The notes under the pieces are model-generated. The model was not told where the DNA came from. It saw nothing but the letters and a program-made list of their open reading frames with translations, and did no database searches. A program made the position numbers and the translations under genes. Below are positions 1 to 9,789 of a stretch of 64,000 nt of DNA, one piece after another. The stretch's first letter is position 1, and each line of letters starts with the position of its first letter. Origin of the DNA: Deferribacteres bacterium (lineage in GTDB: Bacteria; Zhuqueibacterota; Zhuqueibacteria; Zhuqueibacterales; Geothermadaptataceae); NCBI GenBank assembly GCA_020633655.1, contig JACKDF010000003.1:248001-312000 (forward strand). Reading direction: 5' to 3'.

Positions 1-444
1 TGCACCAAATATCACAAGCTGGCTAAAACCTGGGAATAAAAAAAGCATACCACTCAGGCACAAGGGAGTAGAACTAAATGCAGCCAATTTAAAGCTGTTA
101 TTTAATGAAATTACAAAACCAAGTCTTTCGATGCTTTTTTTTAATATGTAGGCGAAGAAATAGACAAATATGACTACCAGAAAATACGTCAGTAGAAGCT
201 CATTTACTCCTTGCTTGAACGGTACATGGACGACTGCATTTGTATATGGCAATGAATACCCAACAAGGCTAAAACCAACAAATTTGCCAATCACTGGAAT
301 TATTAATATTGGAAGGAAGTAATTTCGATAAACATCAACAATACTTTCATTATTTTTACTTAATGTGCGCCACGTAACCTGAGTATTTGTTAATATTCCT
401 CCAGCAGTATCAATTATATATCTTAAATCCATAGCCGTTTCCAT
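1..444 (-). CDS. Yip1-domain-like membrane protein, C-terminus cut by window edge
   Basis: The frame is open for 148 codons from an ATG at 444 to the window edge, so the C-terminal part is missing. The translation is hydrophobic, with predicted membrane segments at about residues 43-66, 84-105 and 118-148. The N-terminal amphipathic stretch followed by a long first segment resembles bacterial Yip1-domain proteins, which are polytopic membrane proteins of unknown function. The start lies 2 bases after the dnaE stop, so the two genes probably share a transcript. The first ATG has no clear ribosome site. A second in-frame ATG at 432 has GGA about 7 bases upstream and may be the true start. The family call rests on general pattern and is moderate to weak. 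Confidence 0.55.
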   Translation of the reverse strand, partial: METAMDLRYIIDTAGGILTNTQVTWRTLSKNNESIVDVYRNYFLPILIIPVIGKFVGFSLVGYSLPYTNAVVHVPFKQGVNELLLTYFLVVIFVYFFAYILKKSIERLGFVISLNNSFKLAAFSSTPLCLSGMLFLFPGFSQLVIFGA

Positions 445-446
445 TG

Positions 447-3400
447 TTACTTACGCGAAAAATTCGGTGAAGCATCAACCCAAACATTGTTCACACCGAC
501 CATTTCCCCTACCCTGCTTAAAAAATCCTGATTTGGCCTGATTTTATATTTTTTTGAATAATAGAGTTGTTTGTGATCATTATTTAATTTGACTTGAAAA
601 TAGAGTTTGCAATTACCTGGGTTTGATCTGAATAAATGATTTAAGCGGGAGTTGCTTTCCTCCTCAATTTTTGAAACATCTAAGTTAATATAAAATCCAC
701 GAGGCAAATCATGCCATGCATCTTCCAGCTCAAGAATGCGCTCAACTATTATTTTCGGCTTCTCTTCTTCCCGGGCAGAAATTTTACCCTGAACTACAAG
801 TATGCTATCAGCTTTAATAAAATCCCGAAATTGCGCATAAGTATCGGCAAAAGCCAGGCATTCTAACGAACCTGTAAAATTTTCGATTGTGATAAAACAC
901 ATTGGACGGTTTCGACGATCATAAATAATCTTCTCAGAGACAACCATCCCACAGATGGAAACTTGCATTCCATCTTTTTTTGTCTCTTCAATTTCGTGAA
1001 TTGTATGGGTGCTAAAAGAACGGATTTCTACACGATAGGGATCGAGTGGATGTCCGGACACATAAAATCCAAGCAGCTCTTTCTCAAGCGTCAATTTTTT
1101 TTCGGCTTCCCAATCATCGCTATCATCCAAAGTTGGCATTACAGCATCCTGTAATGCACCACTATCAAACAAACTCACCTGGTTCTTTGCTTTCTCCTTT
1201 GCAAGGTTATTGGAATAGGCAACAGCAGTTTCGATCGCGTTGAAAAGTTGGTTTCGATTCCCCTCCAAAGAATCCATTGCACCTGACTTTACCAGACTCT
1301 CGAGTACTTTTTTATTGGCAGCGCGTAAATCAATTCGTTGTGTGAAATCAAAAATAGTTTTAAACTGCCCATCTTTTTCACGTGCTGCTACGATGGATTC
1401 AATTGCTCCGAGACCAACATTTTTAATGGCTCCAAGACCAAACTGAATCTTCCCCTCAAAAACGGAAAAGCGTGCAATACTGACATTTACATCCGGAGGG
1501 AGAACTTCAATGCCCATAGAACGGCATTCATTGATGAAAAATACGATACGTTCGGAGTTGCCCATCTCCGATGTCATTGTCGCAGCCATAAATTCAGCTG
1601 GGTAATGGGCTTTTAAATAGGCCGTTTGATAGGCAACATAAGAATAACACACAGCATGACTTTTATTAAAGCCATATCGGGCAAACTGCTCCATTGTATT
1701 AAAAATTCCCTGGGCAATCTTCTTGTCAATACCCCGTTCATGTGCTCCAGCAACGAACTCTTTCCCCATTTTAGCCATTAAATCGGCTTTCTTTTTGCCC
1801 ATAGCACGCCGTAGTAAATCTGCTTTTCCAAGACTAAAACCTGCGAGCTCACTGGCGATTTTCATCACTTGTTCCTGGTATACGATAATACCATAGGTTT
1901 CTTTTAATATAGACTCCAATTTCGGATGTTGATAATCTATTTTTTTGCGCCCATTTTTCCGGTCAATGAAATCGTCAATAAAATCCATAGGACCTGGACG
2001 ATAAAGTGCGTTCATCGCAACAATATCGGGAATACCTTGTGGCCTTAATTTACGTAAATATTCGCGCATCCCGTTGCTCTCAAATTGAAAAATTGCAGTG
2101 GTTTGACCTTCTCCAAATATTTTATACGTTGCATCATCATCAAGTGGAATTTTATCTATATCAATATCAATCCCACGATTTTTCAAGGCATCAAGTGTGT
2201 GCTGAATAACTGTCAAAGTACGCAATCCCAGAAAGTCCATTTTTAAAACGCCTGTCGCTTCGAGGCATTTCATATCAAATTGCGTCGTTATATCATCGGA
2301 ACCGGGAGGTTTGTAAAGTGGGGCATAATTAGTTAAGGCTTTTGGAGTGATTACGACACCTGCAGCATGGGTCGATGCATGGCGCGCCAATCCTTCCAAT
2401 ACCTGGGAATAATCCATCAATTGTTTTATAACTGGATCGGCATCCTGTAATTCCTGGAGTTCCTGTACCTGAGCAATGGCGTCAGTTAATTTTATACCAA
2501 GGGTTGAAGGAATCATTTTCGCAATACGATCAACATCTGCATAACGAATACTTAAAACGCGCCCGACGTCACGTACAACTGCCCGAGCAGCCATAGTTCC
2601 AAAAGTGATTATCTGCGCAACATTATTCCGGCCATATTTTTTCCTTACATAATCTATGACTTCTTCTCGTCGCTCGTAACAAAAATCAATATCAATATCA
2701 GGCATTGAAACACGTTCCGGATTAAGAAATCGCTCAAATAGCAAATCATATTTAATTGGATCGATATTTGTTATTTGCAGGCAATAAGCAACCAAACTTC
2801 CTGCGGCAGATCCACGCCCAGGTCCAACAGGAATTCCCATCTCCCGTGCTGCGCGAATAAAATCCCAGGTAATTAAAAAATAACCGGCATATCCGGTTTT
2901 TTTGATCACCGCCAGTTCATAATCCAGCCTTTCAAGGAGTTCCTTATTAATTTCATTTTCCGGATAGCGTTCCCGGAGCATTTCATGGCTAATTTTCTCG
3001 AGATAATCCTGTAAATCAAGATGTTGATCTTTTTCAGGTAATTCAAATTCTGGCAAATGGATAGTTTTAAAATCAATGGCAAAATTTACTTTGTCTGCAA
3101 CTTCCCGTGTAACATCAAGCAATTCCGGATTATCAGGAAAGAGAGCTGCCATCTCTGATTCCGATTTAAAATAAATTTCATCCGTTGAATAGCGCATGCG
3201 CTTTGGATCATTCCGTTCTTTACCCGTTTGCAGGCAAAGTAGTACATCATGTGCATCGGAATGTGTCCGTTCGAGATAGTGGATATCATTGGTAACCAAA
3301 GCAGGAATGCTAAGCTCTTTACTCAATTCCAGGACTGTTTTTGCAGCATCAGCTTCTTTGTCGATACCATGATTTTGTACTTCAAGATAAAAATCATCCC

Positions 3401-3908
3401 CAAATATTTCGCGATATTCCATTGCAACAGCACGTGCAGCGTCAAATCCTAACATATTGCTTTTATAGGCAACCTCCCCCTTCAAACAAGCAGATGTACA
3501 AATTATCCCTTCATGGTATTCTCGAAGGAGTTCTTTATCGATCCTCGGTTTATAATAGAAACCTTCTAAAAACCCCATTGATACAAGATACATAAGATTT
3601 TTATATCCCTGCTCATTCTTCGCCAAAAGAACAAGATGGTTTGTTGTTTCTCCCTGTTTCAGATGTAAGTTTGACTTATTTTTGCGGCTACCCGGAGCGA
3701 CATAAGCCTCCACACCAATGATTGGCTTTATTCCCGCTGCATCACACTTTTGATAAAATTCAACCGCGCCGAACATCACACCATGGTCAGTTAATGCCAA
3801 AGCATCCATGTTATTTTTAACTGCATTCTTCACTAAACCATCAATTTTGCTTGCACCATCAAGAAGGCTGTAATGTGAGTGATTGTGTAAATGGACAAAT
3901 TTTGACAC
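447..3908 (-). CDS. dnaE: DNA polymerase III subunit alpha
   Basis: This is the replicative DNA polymerase catalytic subunit, 1153 residues, close to the usual DnaE length of about 1160. The N-terminal PHP domain carries the HLHNHS-type motif (H6, H8, H10, H12). The palm carries PDIDIDF at 403-409, giving catalytic D404 and D406, and the third acidic residue is D558 in KMDFLGL. A fingers/beta-binding region and an OB-fold (about 970-1060) follow. The start is GTG at 3908, with AGGAG 10 bases upstream. The order PHP-palm-fingers-OB without an inserted exonuclease identifies DnaE rather than PolC. It is followed at 2 bases by the Yip1-like gene. The upstream gap of about 220 bases should hold its promoter, but I cannot pin down the -10 and -35 boxes. 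Confidence 0.98.
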   Translation of the reverse strand: MSKFVHLHNHSHYSLLDGASKIDGLVKNAVKNNMDALALTDHGVMFGAVEFYQKCDAAGIKPIIGVEAYVAPGSRKNKSNLHLKQGETTNHLVLLAKNEQGYKNLMYLVSMGFLEGFYYKPRIDKELLREYHEGIICTSACLKGEVAYKSNMLGFDAARAVAMEYREIFGDDFYLEVQNHGIDKEADAAKTVLELSKELSIPALVTNDIHYLERTHSDAHDVLLCLQTGKERNDPKRMRYSTDEIYFKSESEMAALFPDNPELLDVTREVADKVNFAIDFKTIHLPEFELPEKDQHLDLQDYLEKISHEMLRERYPENEINKELLERLDYELAVIKKTGYAGYFLITWDFIRAAREMGIPVGPGRGSAAGSLVAYCLQITNIDPIKYDLLFERFLNPERVSMPDIDIDFCYERREEVIDYVRKKYGRNNVAQIITFGTMAARAVVRDVGRVLSIRYADVDRIAKMIPSTLGIKLTDAIAQVQELQELQDADPVIKQLMDYSQVLEGLARHASTHAAGVVITPKALTNYAPLYKPPGSDDITTQFDMKCLEATGVLKMDFLGLRTLTVIQHTLDALKNRGIDIDIDKIPLDDDATYKIFGEGQTTAIFQFESNGMREYLRKLRPQGIPDIVAMNALYRPGPMDFIDDFIDRKNGRKKIDYQHPKLESILKETYGIIVYQEQVMKIASELAGFSLGKADLLRRAMGKKKADLMAKMGKEFVAGAHERGIDKKIAQGIFNTMEQFARYGFNKSHAVCYSYVAYQTAYLKAHYPAEFMAATMTSEMGNSERIVFFINECRSMGIEVLPPDVNVSIARFSVFEGKIQFGLGAIKNVGLGAIESIVAAREKDGQFKTIFDFTQRIDLRAANKKVLESLVKSGAMDSLEGNRNQLFNAIETAVAYSNNLAKEKAKNQVSLFDSGALQDAVMPTLDDSDDWEAEKKLTLEKELLGFYVSGHPLDPYRVEIRSFSTHTIHEIEETKKDGMQVSICGMVVSEKIIYDRRNRPMCFITIENFTGSLECLAFADTYAQFRDFIKADSILVVQGKISAREEEKPKIIVERILELEDAWHDLPRGFYINLDVSKIEEESNSRLNHLFRSNPGNCKLYFQVKLNNDHKQLYYSKKYKIRPNQDFLSRVGEMVGVNNVWVDASPNFSRK

Positions 3909-4083
3909 TTTATGTCTACTCCTGTCAATTTATTTTTTCCTGTTGCAACAGATCAAATAAAGATGCGCTGTTTATTTCATTAAAGGGATTTTACAAGAAA
4001 ACTACTTTCAAAATGAAGATAGTTTAGCAGGTAGGAATGGTTGAAGAATTTAAAATTTTTGCAAAGAAATGCAAATAAAAGGG

Positions 4084-4119
4084 ATAAAAAAAGAGCTGCT
4101 TTACGCAAAACAGCTCTTT
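4084..4119 (-). terminator. Rho-independent terminator after the CpoB-like gene
   Basis: A 9-bp perfect stem (4090-4098 with 4111-4119, AAAGAGCTG/CAGCTCTTT) has a 12-base loop. On the minus strand it is followed by a run of seven T. It lies 11 bases past the stop of the minus-strand TPR gene and upstream of dnaE, so the two genes are probably separate transcription units. Confidence 0.85.
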
Positions 4120-4129
4120 AAAAATTCAT

Positions 4130-5266
4130 TTAAGCTCTTGTCATTTCAGATAGATAACGCGTTGCTTTCTGAGCCGCACTATTATCTGGAGACATTGCAA
4201 TAATATCTGTGAATTCTTTCTCTGCTTCTTCGTTCTGGCCGAGACGCATCAGAGCAATGCCGAGCATGAGCTGTGCGTCAACTGATTTATTTGAACTGGG
4301 ATATGCATTTACTCTTTCGAATTCTACGATAGCTTTTATATACTGTCCCTGTGCGAAATAGGCTTCACCGATCCAATATTGGCAATTATCAGCCAGGTTT
4401 CCAGTGTTGTTATCAACAAGCATGATACGAAACTGACTAATGGCAGAGGTATAGTTACGATCAATCATTGCATTTCTCGCCTGATCATAAGCCATTTCAA
4501 TAGCAGTGCCAGACCCATCAGCTGCAACAGTGGAGTAAGCTTGTTTCGGTGCTTTATAAGCTGTTTTAGCAAATTCCGAATCAAAATTAGCGGTATCCAT
4601 AAAATCGCTATCTTCAAGTTGCGAAGAAGCATTCGATTTAGAGGCAAATTGCTGAGAATCTTCCTCAGGAGTATCGCGTTTTACCTGGCGAAGGCTGTCT
4701 GCCGTTCTGTTTTTCGCTTCAGCAATTTTTTCCAGATCTTCAATTTCCTTTTGAAGACTTTCCATCAATTCTGGAGTTATCCAGCTTTCTTCATTGCTTT
4801 GTTGTGTATTGTTTGCTTCGGTCATGACGAAATCATCAGTAAATGGATCCTGATTCGTGTTTTGCACAGTGGAATTTTCGTTCGAAGATGCGTCACCCCA
4901 ACTATCATCACTCCAACTATCATCGCCCCAGCTGTCATCACTCCATTGCGAATCATTGGCAAAGGAATCATCGCCAACTAAATCCTTGCTTTCGAAGTTT
5001 TCATTGCCAGAGGTTGAATTGTCAGCTGTACTAAAATCTGAATTGGAGAATCCATCTGCTTCGGCAAAACCACCATCATCATCAAATGTTTCAAGGTCAC
5101 TCAGAAGGTCATCCTGATATTCACCATTTGATTCATCTACCATAGACATGTCTTCCATACCTGGATTAATCCGCTGCAGGCTGACACCACACATCGGCAG
5201 CATCGTCATGGCTATTAGCAGAAGACTGATAATTGCACTTCCGAGAATCTTTTGTGTTCTGTTCAT
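4130..5266 (-). CDS. CpoB/YbgF-like TPR protein with acidic Trp-rich repeat
   Basis: An N-terminal membrane segment or uncleaved signal (about residues 6-27 from the chosen start) is followed by a 200-residue acidic, Ser/Asn/Asp-rich stretch. A short coiled-coil-like segment (ESLQKEIEDLEKIAEAKN) comes next, then a C-terminal TPR block of about 120 residues (AYDQARNAM..., YWIGEAYFAQGQYIKAIVEFERV..., LMLGIALMRLGQNEEAEKEF). This TPR block matches the C-terminal domain of CpoB/YbgF, the Tol-Pal-associated periplasmic protein. I chose the ATG at 5266 because AAAGGAG lies 10 bases upstream; an in-frame ATG at 5323 lacks a ribosome site and would put 19 charged residues before the membrane segment. 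The acidic linker is not typical of CpoB. No tol/pal genes are adjacent, so a role in envelope organisation is inferred from the fold only. Confidence 0.75.
   Translation of the reverse strand: MNRTQKILGSAIISLLLIAMTMLPMCGVSLQRINPGMEDMSMVDESNGEYQDDLLSDLETFDDDGGFAEADGFSNSDFSTADNSTSGNENFESKDLVGDDSFANDSQWSDDSWGDDSWSDDSWGDASSNENSTVQNTNQDPFTDDFVMTEANNTQQSNEESWITPELMESLQKEIEDLEKIAEAKNRTADSLRQVKRDTPEEDSQQFASKSNASSQLEDSDFMDTANFDSEFAKTAYKAPKQAYSTVAADGSGTAIEMAYDQARNAMIDRNYTSAISQFRIMLVDNNTGNLADNCQYWIGEAYFAQGQYIKAIVEFERVNAYPSSNKSVDAQLMLGIALMRLGQNEEAEKEFTDIIAMSPDNSAAQKATRYLSEMTRA
4893..4952 (-). repeat. 15-bp tandem repeat encoding (D/S)DDSWG units
   Basis: Four consecutive 15-bp units (4893-4907, 4908-4922, 4923-4937, 4938-4952) encode DDSWG-type pentapeptides in the acidic linker of the CpoB-like protein. 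The first two differ at a single position, the third at several and the fourth is degenerate. Unit length keeps the reading frame, so slippage would lengthen or shorten the linker without breaking the gene. Confidence 0.8.
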
Positions 5267-5414
5267 TTTACTTGTGCTCCTTTTGTTTGCACGTCCAAGC
5301 TGTAGTTCAATCCTTTCATCCATGAAGGTTTGTTAAGGACCACTATTGGTATGTGTTACTAATATACAGACGTAAGTAGAAAAATGCGGGAAAATAAGTA
5401 AGAAATTATCGCGA

Positions 5415-7109
5415 TTATTTTAATAATTCTTTTGCACTTTCAAGGTGGGATTGTGTAACCATCTCCCCGGCCAGGAGCTGGGCAATAGCCTGTTCTCGTT
5501 CTTTTTGGTCTAACATCTGGACAGTAGTAGTCGTTGCATCATTGCTACTATCCTTTTTAACAAGAAAATGCCATTCACCTGCGCCTGCAATCTGTGGAAG
5601 ATGAGTAATGCAAATAATCTGGTGTGTCGTGGAGAGACTTTTCATCTTTTGCCCAACTGCATGCGCAATTCGACCGCTGATTCCAGAATCAATTTCATCG
5701 AAAAGCAAAACAGGAATTTGTACAGCGTGGGCTACAACCGATTTAAGCGCCAACATTATCCGGGAAACTTCACCACCGGATACAATTTGTATAAGTGGAA
5801 GCAATTTTTGACCTGGATTGGTTTTTATGAAAAACTCGACTTCGTCGATGCCGTGAACGCTCGGTTTTATAAAAGAATTCTCATATTTTAACCAACTCAG
5901 ATTAACCACTTTCTTATCGATATTAACACGAAATTCTGTTTGCGCCATACCTAATTCTGACAATATTTGAGGTAACGCGACTTCGAGCTGCTGGCCGGCG
6001 TTCTTTCTTTCGCTTGACAGTTCAAGAGAGTTTTTCAGGTATACTTCAATTGCGTGTTCCCACTCCTTTTTCAAAGCATCAACATCAGCATCAATAGATT
6101 CAATGTTTCTTAGGGAAGCAGCCAATTCATTGCGTTTCGCAATGACATCCTGAATCGATGGGCCATATTTTTTCTTGAGGAAAGAAAAATCGGCCAGGCG
6201 ATTGCGGATTTCATCCAGTTTCCGGGGATCGGTTTCAATTTTACCAGCGTACTTTTGTAGCGCATGAACGATTTCTTCAAGCATAATTAATGCTGAATTT
6301 GCTTCCCCGGAATAAACAGTGAGAATAGGATCTATTTGCTCAAGACTATGTAATAAGGGTATATTTTTAGAAATCAAACTCGAAGCCGAATTCTCATCAT
6401 CGGAAAACGCATTGGAGATCGCGTTTATTTTCTCAAGAATTGTGTTGGCATTGGATAGTTTTTTTTCCTCTGAGAGCAGCTCTTCTTCCTCACCTTCAAC
6501 CGGGGTAATCGCGTTAATTTCTTCAAGTTGAAATTTGATAAATTCTTCCTGAGCGGTAAGTTTATTTTGCTTCGACTTTAACGATTCAAGTTCGATTCTT
6601 AATTTTTCAGCTTTTTTATAGGAATCCGCGACCTGGGTACAGAGGTCGGATGTGCGACCATAGGCATCAAGAAAGTCGAGATGTGAGTTTGCTTTCAGCA
6701 AGAACTGATGATCGTGTTGTCCGTGGAGATCGATTAAAAGATCACTGATGGCGACGATGTCTTCTAATTTTGCCGGCGAATCATTTACGAAAGTACGTGA
6801 TCGTCCACTAATATTGAATTCCCGGCGTAAAATCAGGATATCATTTTCAGCGACACAGTCAATCTCTTCCAGATAATTTTTAATTTTAAAAAGGCGGGCA
6901 ATATCAAATTCACCTTCAATAATAGCCTTATCGGAACCGTCCCTTATTGTGCTCGATGGGAATTTTTCTCCCAGTAATGCACTAATAGCCCCGATAATGA
7001 TCGATTTACCGGCACCAGTTTCTCCCGTAAAAACATTTAAGCCGGATTTGAAGTTGATCTTGAGTTCATCAACAATAGCAAAATTTTTTATATATATACT
7101 TTTCAGCAT
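5415..7109 (-). CDS. recN: DNA repair protein RecN
   Basis: This is an SMC-like ATPase of recombinational repair of double-strand breaks, 564 residues, the normal size. The Walker A motif is GETGAGKS at 29-36. Two long coiled-coil arms surround a central hinge (about 155-370), and the N-terminal lobe carries DLHGQHDHQ, which is typical of RecN. The C-terminal lobe carries the ABC signature VSGGEVSRIMLALK and Walker B VLLFDEIDSGISG. The start is an ATG at 7109, four bases after the stop of the upstream propeller gene, so the two genes are likely cotranscribed. Confidence 0.97.
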   Translation of the reverse strand: MLKSIYIKNFAIVDELKINFKSGLNVFTGETGAGKSIIIGAISALLGEKFPSSTIRDGSDKAIIEGEFDIARLFKIKNYLEEIDCVAENDILILRREFNISGRSRTFVNDSPAKLEDIVAISDLLIDLHGQHDHQFLLKANSHLDFLDAYGRTSDLCTQVADSYKKAEKLRIELESLKSKQNKLTAQEEFIKFQLEEINAITPVEGEEEELLSEEKKLSNANTILEKINAISNAFSDDENSASSLISKNIPLLHSLEQIDPILTVYSGEANSALIMLEEIVHALQKYAGKIETDPRKLDEIRNRLADFSFLKKKYGPSIQDVIAKRNELAASLRNIESIDADVDALKKEWEHAIEVYLKNSLELSSERKNAGQQLEVALPQILSELGMAQTEFRVNIDKKVVNLSWLKYENSFIKPSVHGIDEVEFFIKTNPGQKLLPLIQIVSGGEVSRIMLALKSVVAHAVQIPVLLFDEIDSGISGRIAHAVGQKMKSLSTTHQIICITHLPQIAGAGEWHFLVKKDSSNDATTTTVQMLDQKEREQAIAQLLAGEMVTQSHLESAKELLK

Positions 7110-7113
7110 AGCC

Positions 7114-9438
7114 TTATTTTCGAATTACAGCAACTTTCCCCACGCCAGAATCACCATTTTCGTTGTAACCTACAAAAAAATAAACGCCACTACCAACAAA
7201 CTCTTCATTCATATCCCGTCCATCCCATTCCGGCACCGTTCCAGAAAAGCTGCCTGGTTCAAAATCACGCACGATCTTGCCGTCCAAAGTAAAAATTCTT
7301 ATGCCGGATGATGCCATTAGATTGCCAAACTTGAATGTTTTCCCAGACATATCAAGAATGAACGGATTCGGATAGCCCGAAATTTGTGAAAAATCTTTTT
7401 TAGGTGCTGAAAACGGCGTGCTGAGAATTGACAACCCACCCGTAGTCGCGACATATACATCACCATTTTGAGAATTAAAGGCGAAATCTTTAATGTCATT
7501 ACTTACGATCGGGCTATTGTCTGTTGTATAGTGCGTTAATCGATTGTTATTCGGTCCGATTACAGTAATACCACTACTCGTCCCAATCCACTTATTATTC
7601 GCTGCATCGATTTTTATAATTTTTATGTCTGTACTAATAAGTTTGTTGGTAGTTGAAACACCAATAAACTGACTTACCCTGTCTCCTGACAGCCAATAAT
7701 TCAAACCTTCTGGCGTTCCAAACCACAATGTTCCATCCTGATCCTGAGCAACTGTACGCACATCGAGGGACAATAATCCTTCATCCGTATTGAAACCTTG
7801 AGAATAGTTGTCATCAGATTTATCTGCAAGTGTATTATTATGTACTAAAACGCCAACACCATTACCGGGATGGCCAGAATGCACACCGCCGCTGCCATAC
7901 CAAATCCAGCCTGGTCGTCGAGTATCCTCAATGATGGAATGAATATGTGGAGAACGAATTCCCTCTGCCAATGAAAAATACTGCCAGAAATCCAGTTCTG
8001 GCGTTACAACCGCAATTGGCCGGCTCGATGCTGGTATAAAATTCGAGATCCAGACATTGCCTGCCGTATCGACGAACATCTCATCAACGACGACGTACGT
8101 TCCTTTACTATCCGTTGTAATCGGTGATAAGATACCATCTTTTTCATTAAAGACCCGCCAGGTAAAGTTATCTGGTGTGCCTTCCAGCAAATAAACACCT
8201 TTTCCCCAATTACCAAACCATACTCGTTGTTGGTGATCAACCACGACTTTGCGAAAATCACCTGCACTAAATTCACCTGCATCTTCAAAATTATACCATT
8301 TTGTACCATCGAAGGCCATTATTCCCTGTGAAGCCGCCCACAGGATTTCCGTTACATTATCATAGAAAATGGAATGAAACGTTTTTGATTTCGGGCCGTC
8401 AGGAGCGTATGCTGTCCAAATTGTTGAGTTCAGGTCATAGTCCGCAAACGCATAGGGCGACGTTTTTAAATTATATGCAACGAAACCGGCCCATAATTTA
8501 CCCGAAAAGAATTTTATTTGCTTGATCAAATTATTGGAGCTAATTACGCCAGGCAATTTGTTCCATGTCTGCAAATCAGAAGACGAATAGATATTCTGTG
8601 AAGAAGCGACATAAACCACATCGCTAGCACTTTCACTTCGAACAGCAATCGAAATAATATCTTTTTCAGGTAAGGCAGCACTATAATTAACAATATTGTC
8701 CTCATCTTCCATTGCTAAGCCGTTCGAGGTAGCAATTAACAGTTTATTGTTAAATACAGATATATCCTGTACAACATTGCTTGGCAATCCATCCGAAACG
8801 GAATAGGATTGCCAATTTTGTGGCGCCTTCAAATTCTGTAGACTTAAATCAGCTTTCGCCAGGCCATTTTCTGTTGCAGCATACAGATGATTATTGTGAA
8901 TGAGCGTCTTTTTAACGGGTGATTTTTCTGGAATATCTGCCCCTAGCTGCCGGTAAATTTCTTTTGACTCTTCCCGATCAATACGATATTCACTAATGCC
9001 ATCTTGCAGGGAAATATACATCGTGTCGCCTGCTGCCGTCATGTTGTTTATATACAAATCATCAAGCTCATAGACACCAATAACATCAAGAATTTCCTGC
9101 GAATGAGAGTCAAATATGTGGATAAATCCATTGGATTGTGCGACCCAGACACGGTTGAATTTATCGATGGCAACGGCAGTAACGTCATTTGAAGAAAGAC
9201 CGCTTGTATTCGTAAATGAGGTGTAGGAGTCAAGCTCGATGGAATAAAGCAACAATCCACCTGTCGTCGCTGCCCAAATGGTACCGTCAACTTCGACAAA
9301 ATCTACGACTTCACGCATAGCGGTAAATGTTTTCCATTCATTGATTTGTGAGAAAAGTGAAAGTGGCAGGAAGACGAATTGAAGACATAAAATAAAGAAA
9401 AATCGAATATAGAATTTTACTTTCCAAAATTTTGCCAT
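7114..9438 (-). CDS. Secreted two-component-regulator-type propeller protein with FlgD-like C-terminal tail
   Basis: The protein has 774 residues. A signal peptide (about 1-31, hydrophobic core followed by LFSQ) leads into many WxAT/WxGT-type propeller strands such as GTIWAATTGGLLLY, GTLWFGTPEGLNYW, NKWIGTSSGITV and DVYVATTGGLSIL. These are the Reg_prop repeats found in the sensor part of hybrid two-component proteins. No kinase or transmembrane transmitter follows. The chain instead ends in a FlgD-like Ig fold (about 690-774), starting at GYPNPF and ending SGVYFFVGYN...VAVIRK, which is a sorting/anchoring tail in FCB-group bacteria. It is therefore an exported propeller, probably on the cell surface, with unknown ligand. 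Its stop lies 4 bases from the recN start, so it heads a two-gene transcript with recN. Confidence 0.8.
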   Translation of the reverse strand: MAKFWKVKFYIRFFFILCLQFVFLPLSLFSQINEWKTFTAMREVVDFVEVDGTIWAATTGGLLLYSIELDSYTSFTNTSGLSSNDVTAVAIDKFNRVWVAQSNGFIHIFDSHSQEILDVIGVYELDDLYINNMTAAGDTMYISLQDGISEYRIDREESKEIYRQLGADIPEKSPVKKTLIHNNHLYAATENGLAKADLSLQNLKAPQNWQSYSVSDGLPSNVVQDISVFNNKLLIATSNGLAMEDEDNIVNYSAALPEKDIISIAVRSESASDVVYVASSQNIYSSSDLQTWNKLPGVISSNNLIKQIKFFSGKLWAGFVAYNLKTSPYAFADYDLNSTIWTAYAPDGPKSKTFHSIFYDNVTEILWAASQGIMAFDGTKWYNFEDAGEFSAGDFRKVVVDHQQRVWFGNWGKGVYLLEGTPDNFTWRVFNEKDGILSPITTDSKGTYVVVDEMFVDTAGNVWISNFIPASSRPIAVVTPELDFWQYFSLAEGIRSPHIHSIIEDTRRPGWIWYGSGGVHSGHPGNGVGVLVHNNTLADKSDDNYSQGFNTDEGLLSLDVRTVAQDQDGTLWFGTPEGLNYWLSGDRVSQFIGVSTTNKLISTDIKIIKIDAANNKWIGTSSGITVIGPNNNRLTHYTTDNSPIVSNDIKDFAFNSQNGDVYVATTGGLSILSTPFSAPKKDFSQISGYPNPFILDMSGKTFKFGNLMASSGIRIFTLDGKIVRDFEPGSFSGTVPEWDGRDMNEEFVGSGVYFFVGYNENGDSGVGKVAVIRK

Positions 9439-9789
9439 TAGTTTTGCACTTTCCCTTCATAGAATTCGCAGAAACAGATGATGTTCTCGGCGGCTAACGC
9501 TGGATACCACACTTTGTTCCAGCACTCCGATTTAAATTGGAATTCAGACATGGCAGGGTATCAAACATTGTGTATAGTTTTAGTGAAGTTATGGGTCCCC
9601 GTTTTCTGTCGCAGGATTTCAGTTCACTAATAAATTTTCAAATTAAGTTTTATAACGATAATAAATTTTTTCCCTTTTGCAACAAGATTTCCGGTATGCA
9701 AATTCCCAAACGAAGCAGATACCTACCTAAACAAAAACCCCGAAGGTTTCCGGGGCTTATACAAAATTGATTCAGAAATTAATAAAAAT
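9439..9789. other. Intergenic region with one terminator; no gene seen
   Basis: These 351 bases separate two minus-strand genes. The left part should carry the promoter of the propeller-recN unit; I see no convincing -35/-10 pair. The right part holds the terminator described at 9733-9758. A 77-codon plus-strand frame here lacks a ribosome site and any family resemblance and is not called. Confidence 0.6.
9733..9758 (-). terminator. Rho-independent terminator after the HemJ/CopD-like gene
   Basis: A GC-rich stem, CCCCG (9738-9742) with CGGGG (9751-9755), has an 8-base loop. On the minus strand it is followed by TTTTT. It lies about 35 bases beyond the stop at 9790. Confidence 0.75.

Noticed and set aside
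4893..4952. 15-bp tandem units that might suggest a CRISPR array
   Set aside because: The units are contiguous without spacers and lie in frame within a protein gene.
4379..4981. A 200-codon plus-strand frame opposite the CpoB-like gene
   Set aside because: It is antisense to a gene with clear TPR content, has no ribosome site, and its Ile/Ser/Cys-rich composition is that of a shadow of the acidic repeat.
9537..9770. A 77-codon plus-strand frame between the propeller and HemJ/CopD-like genes
   Set aside because: It runs through the terminator at 9733-9758, lacks a ribosome site and has no family resemblance.
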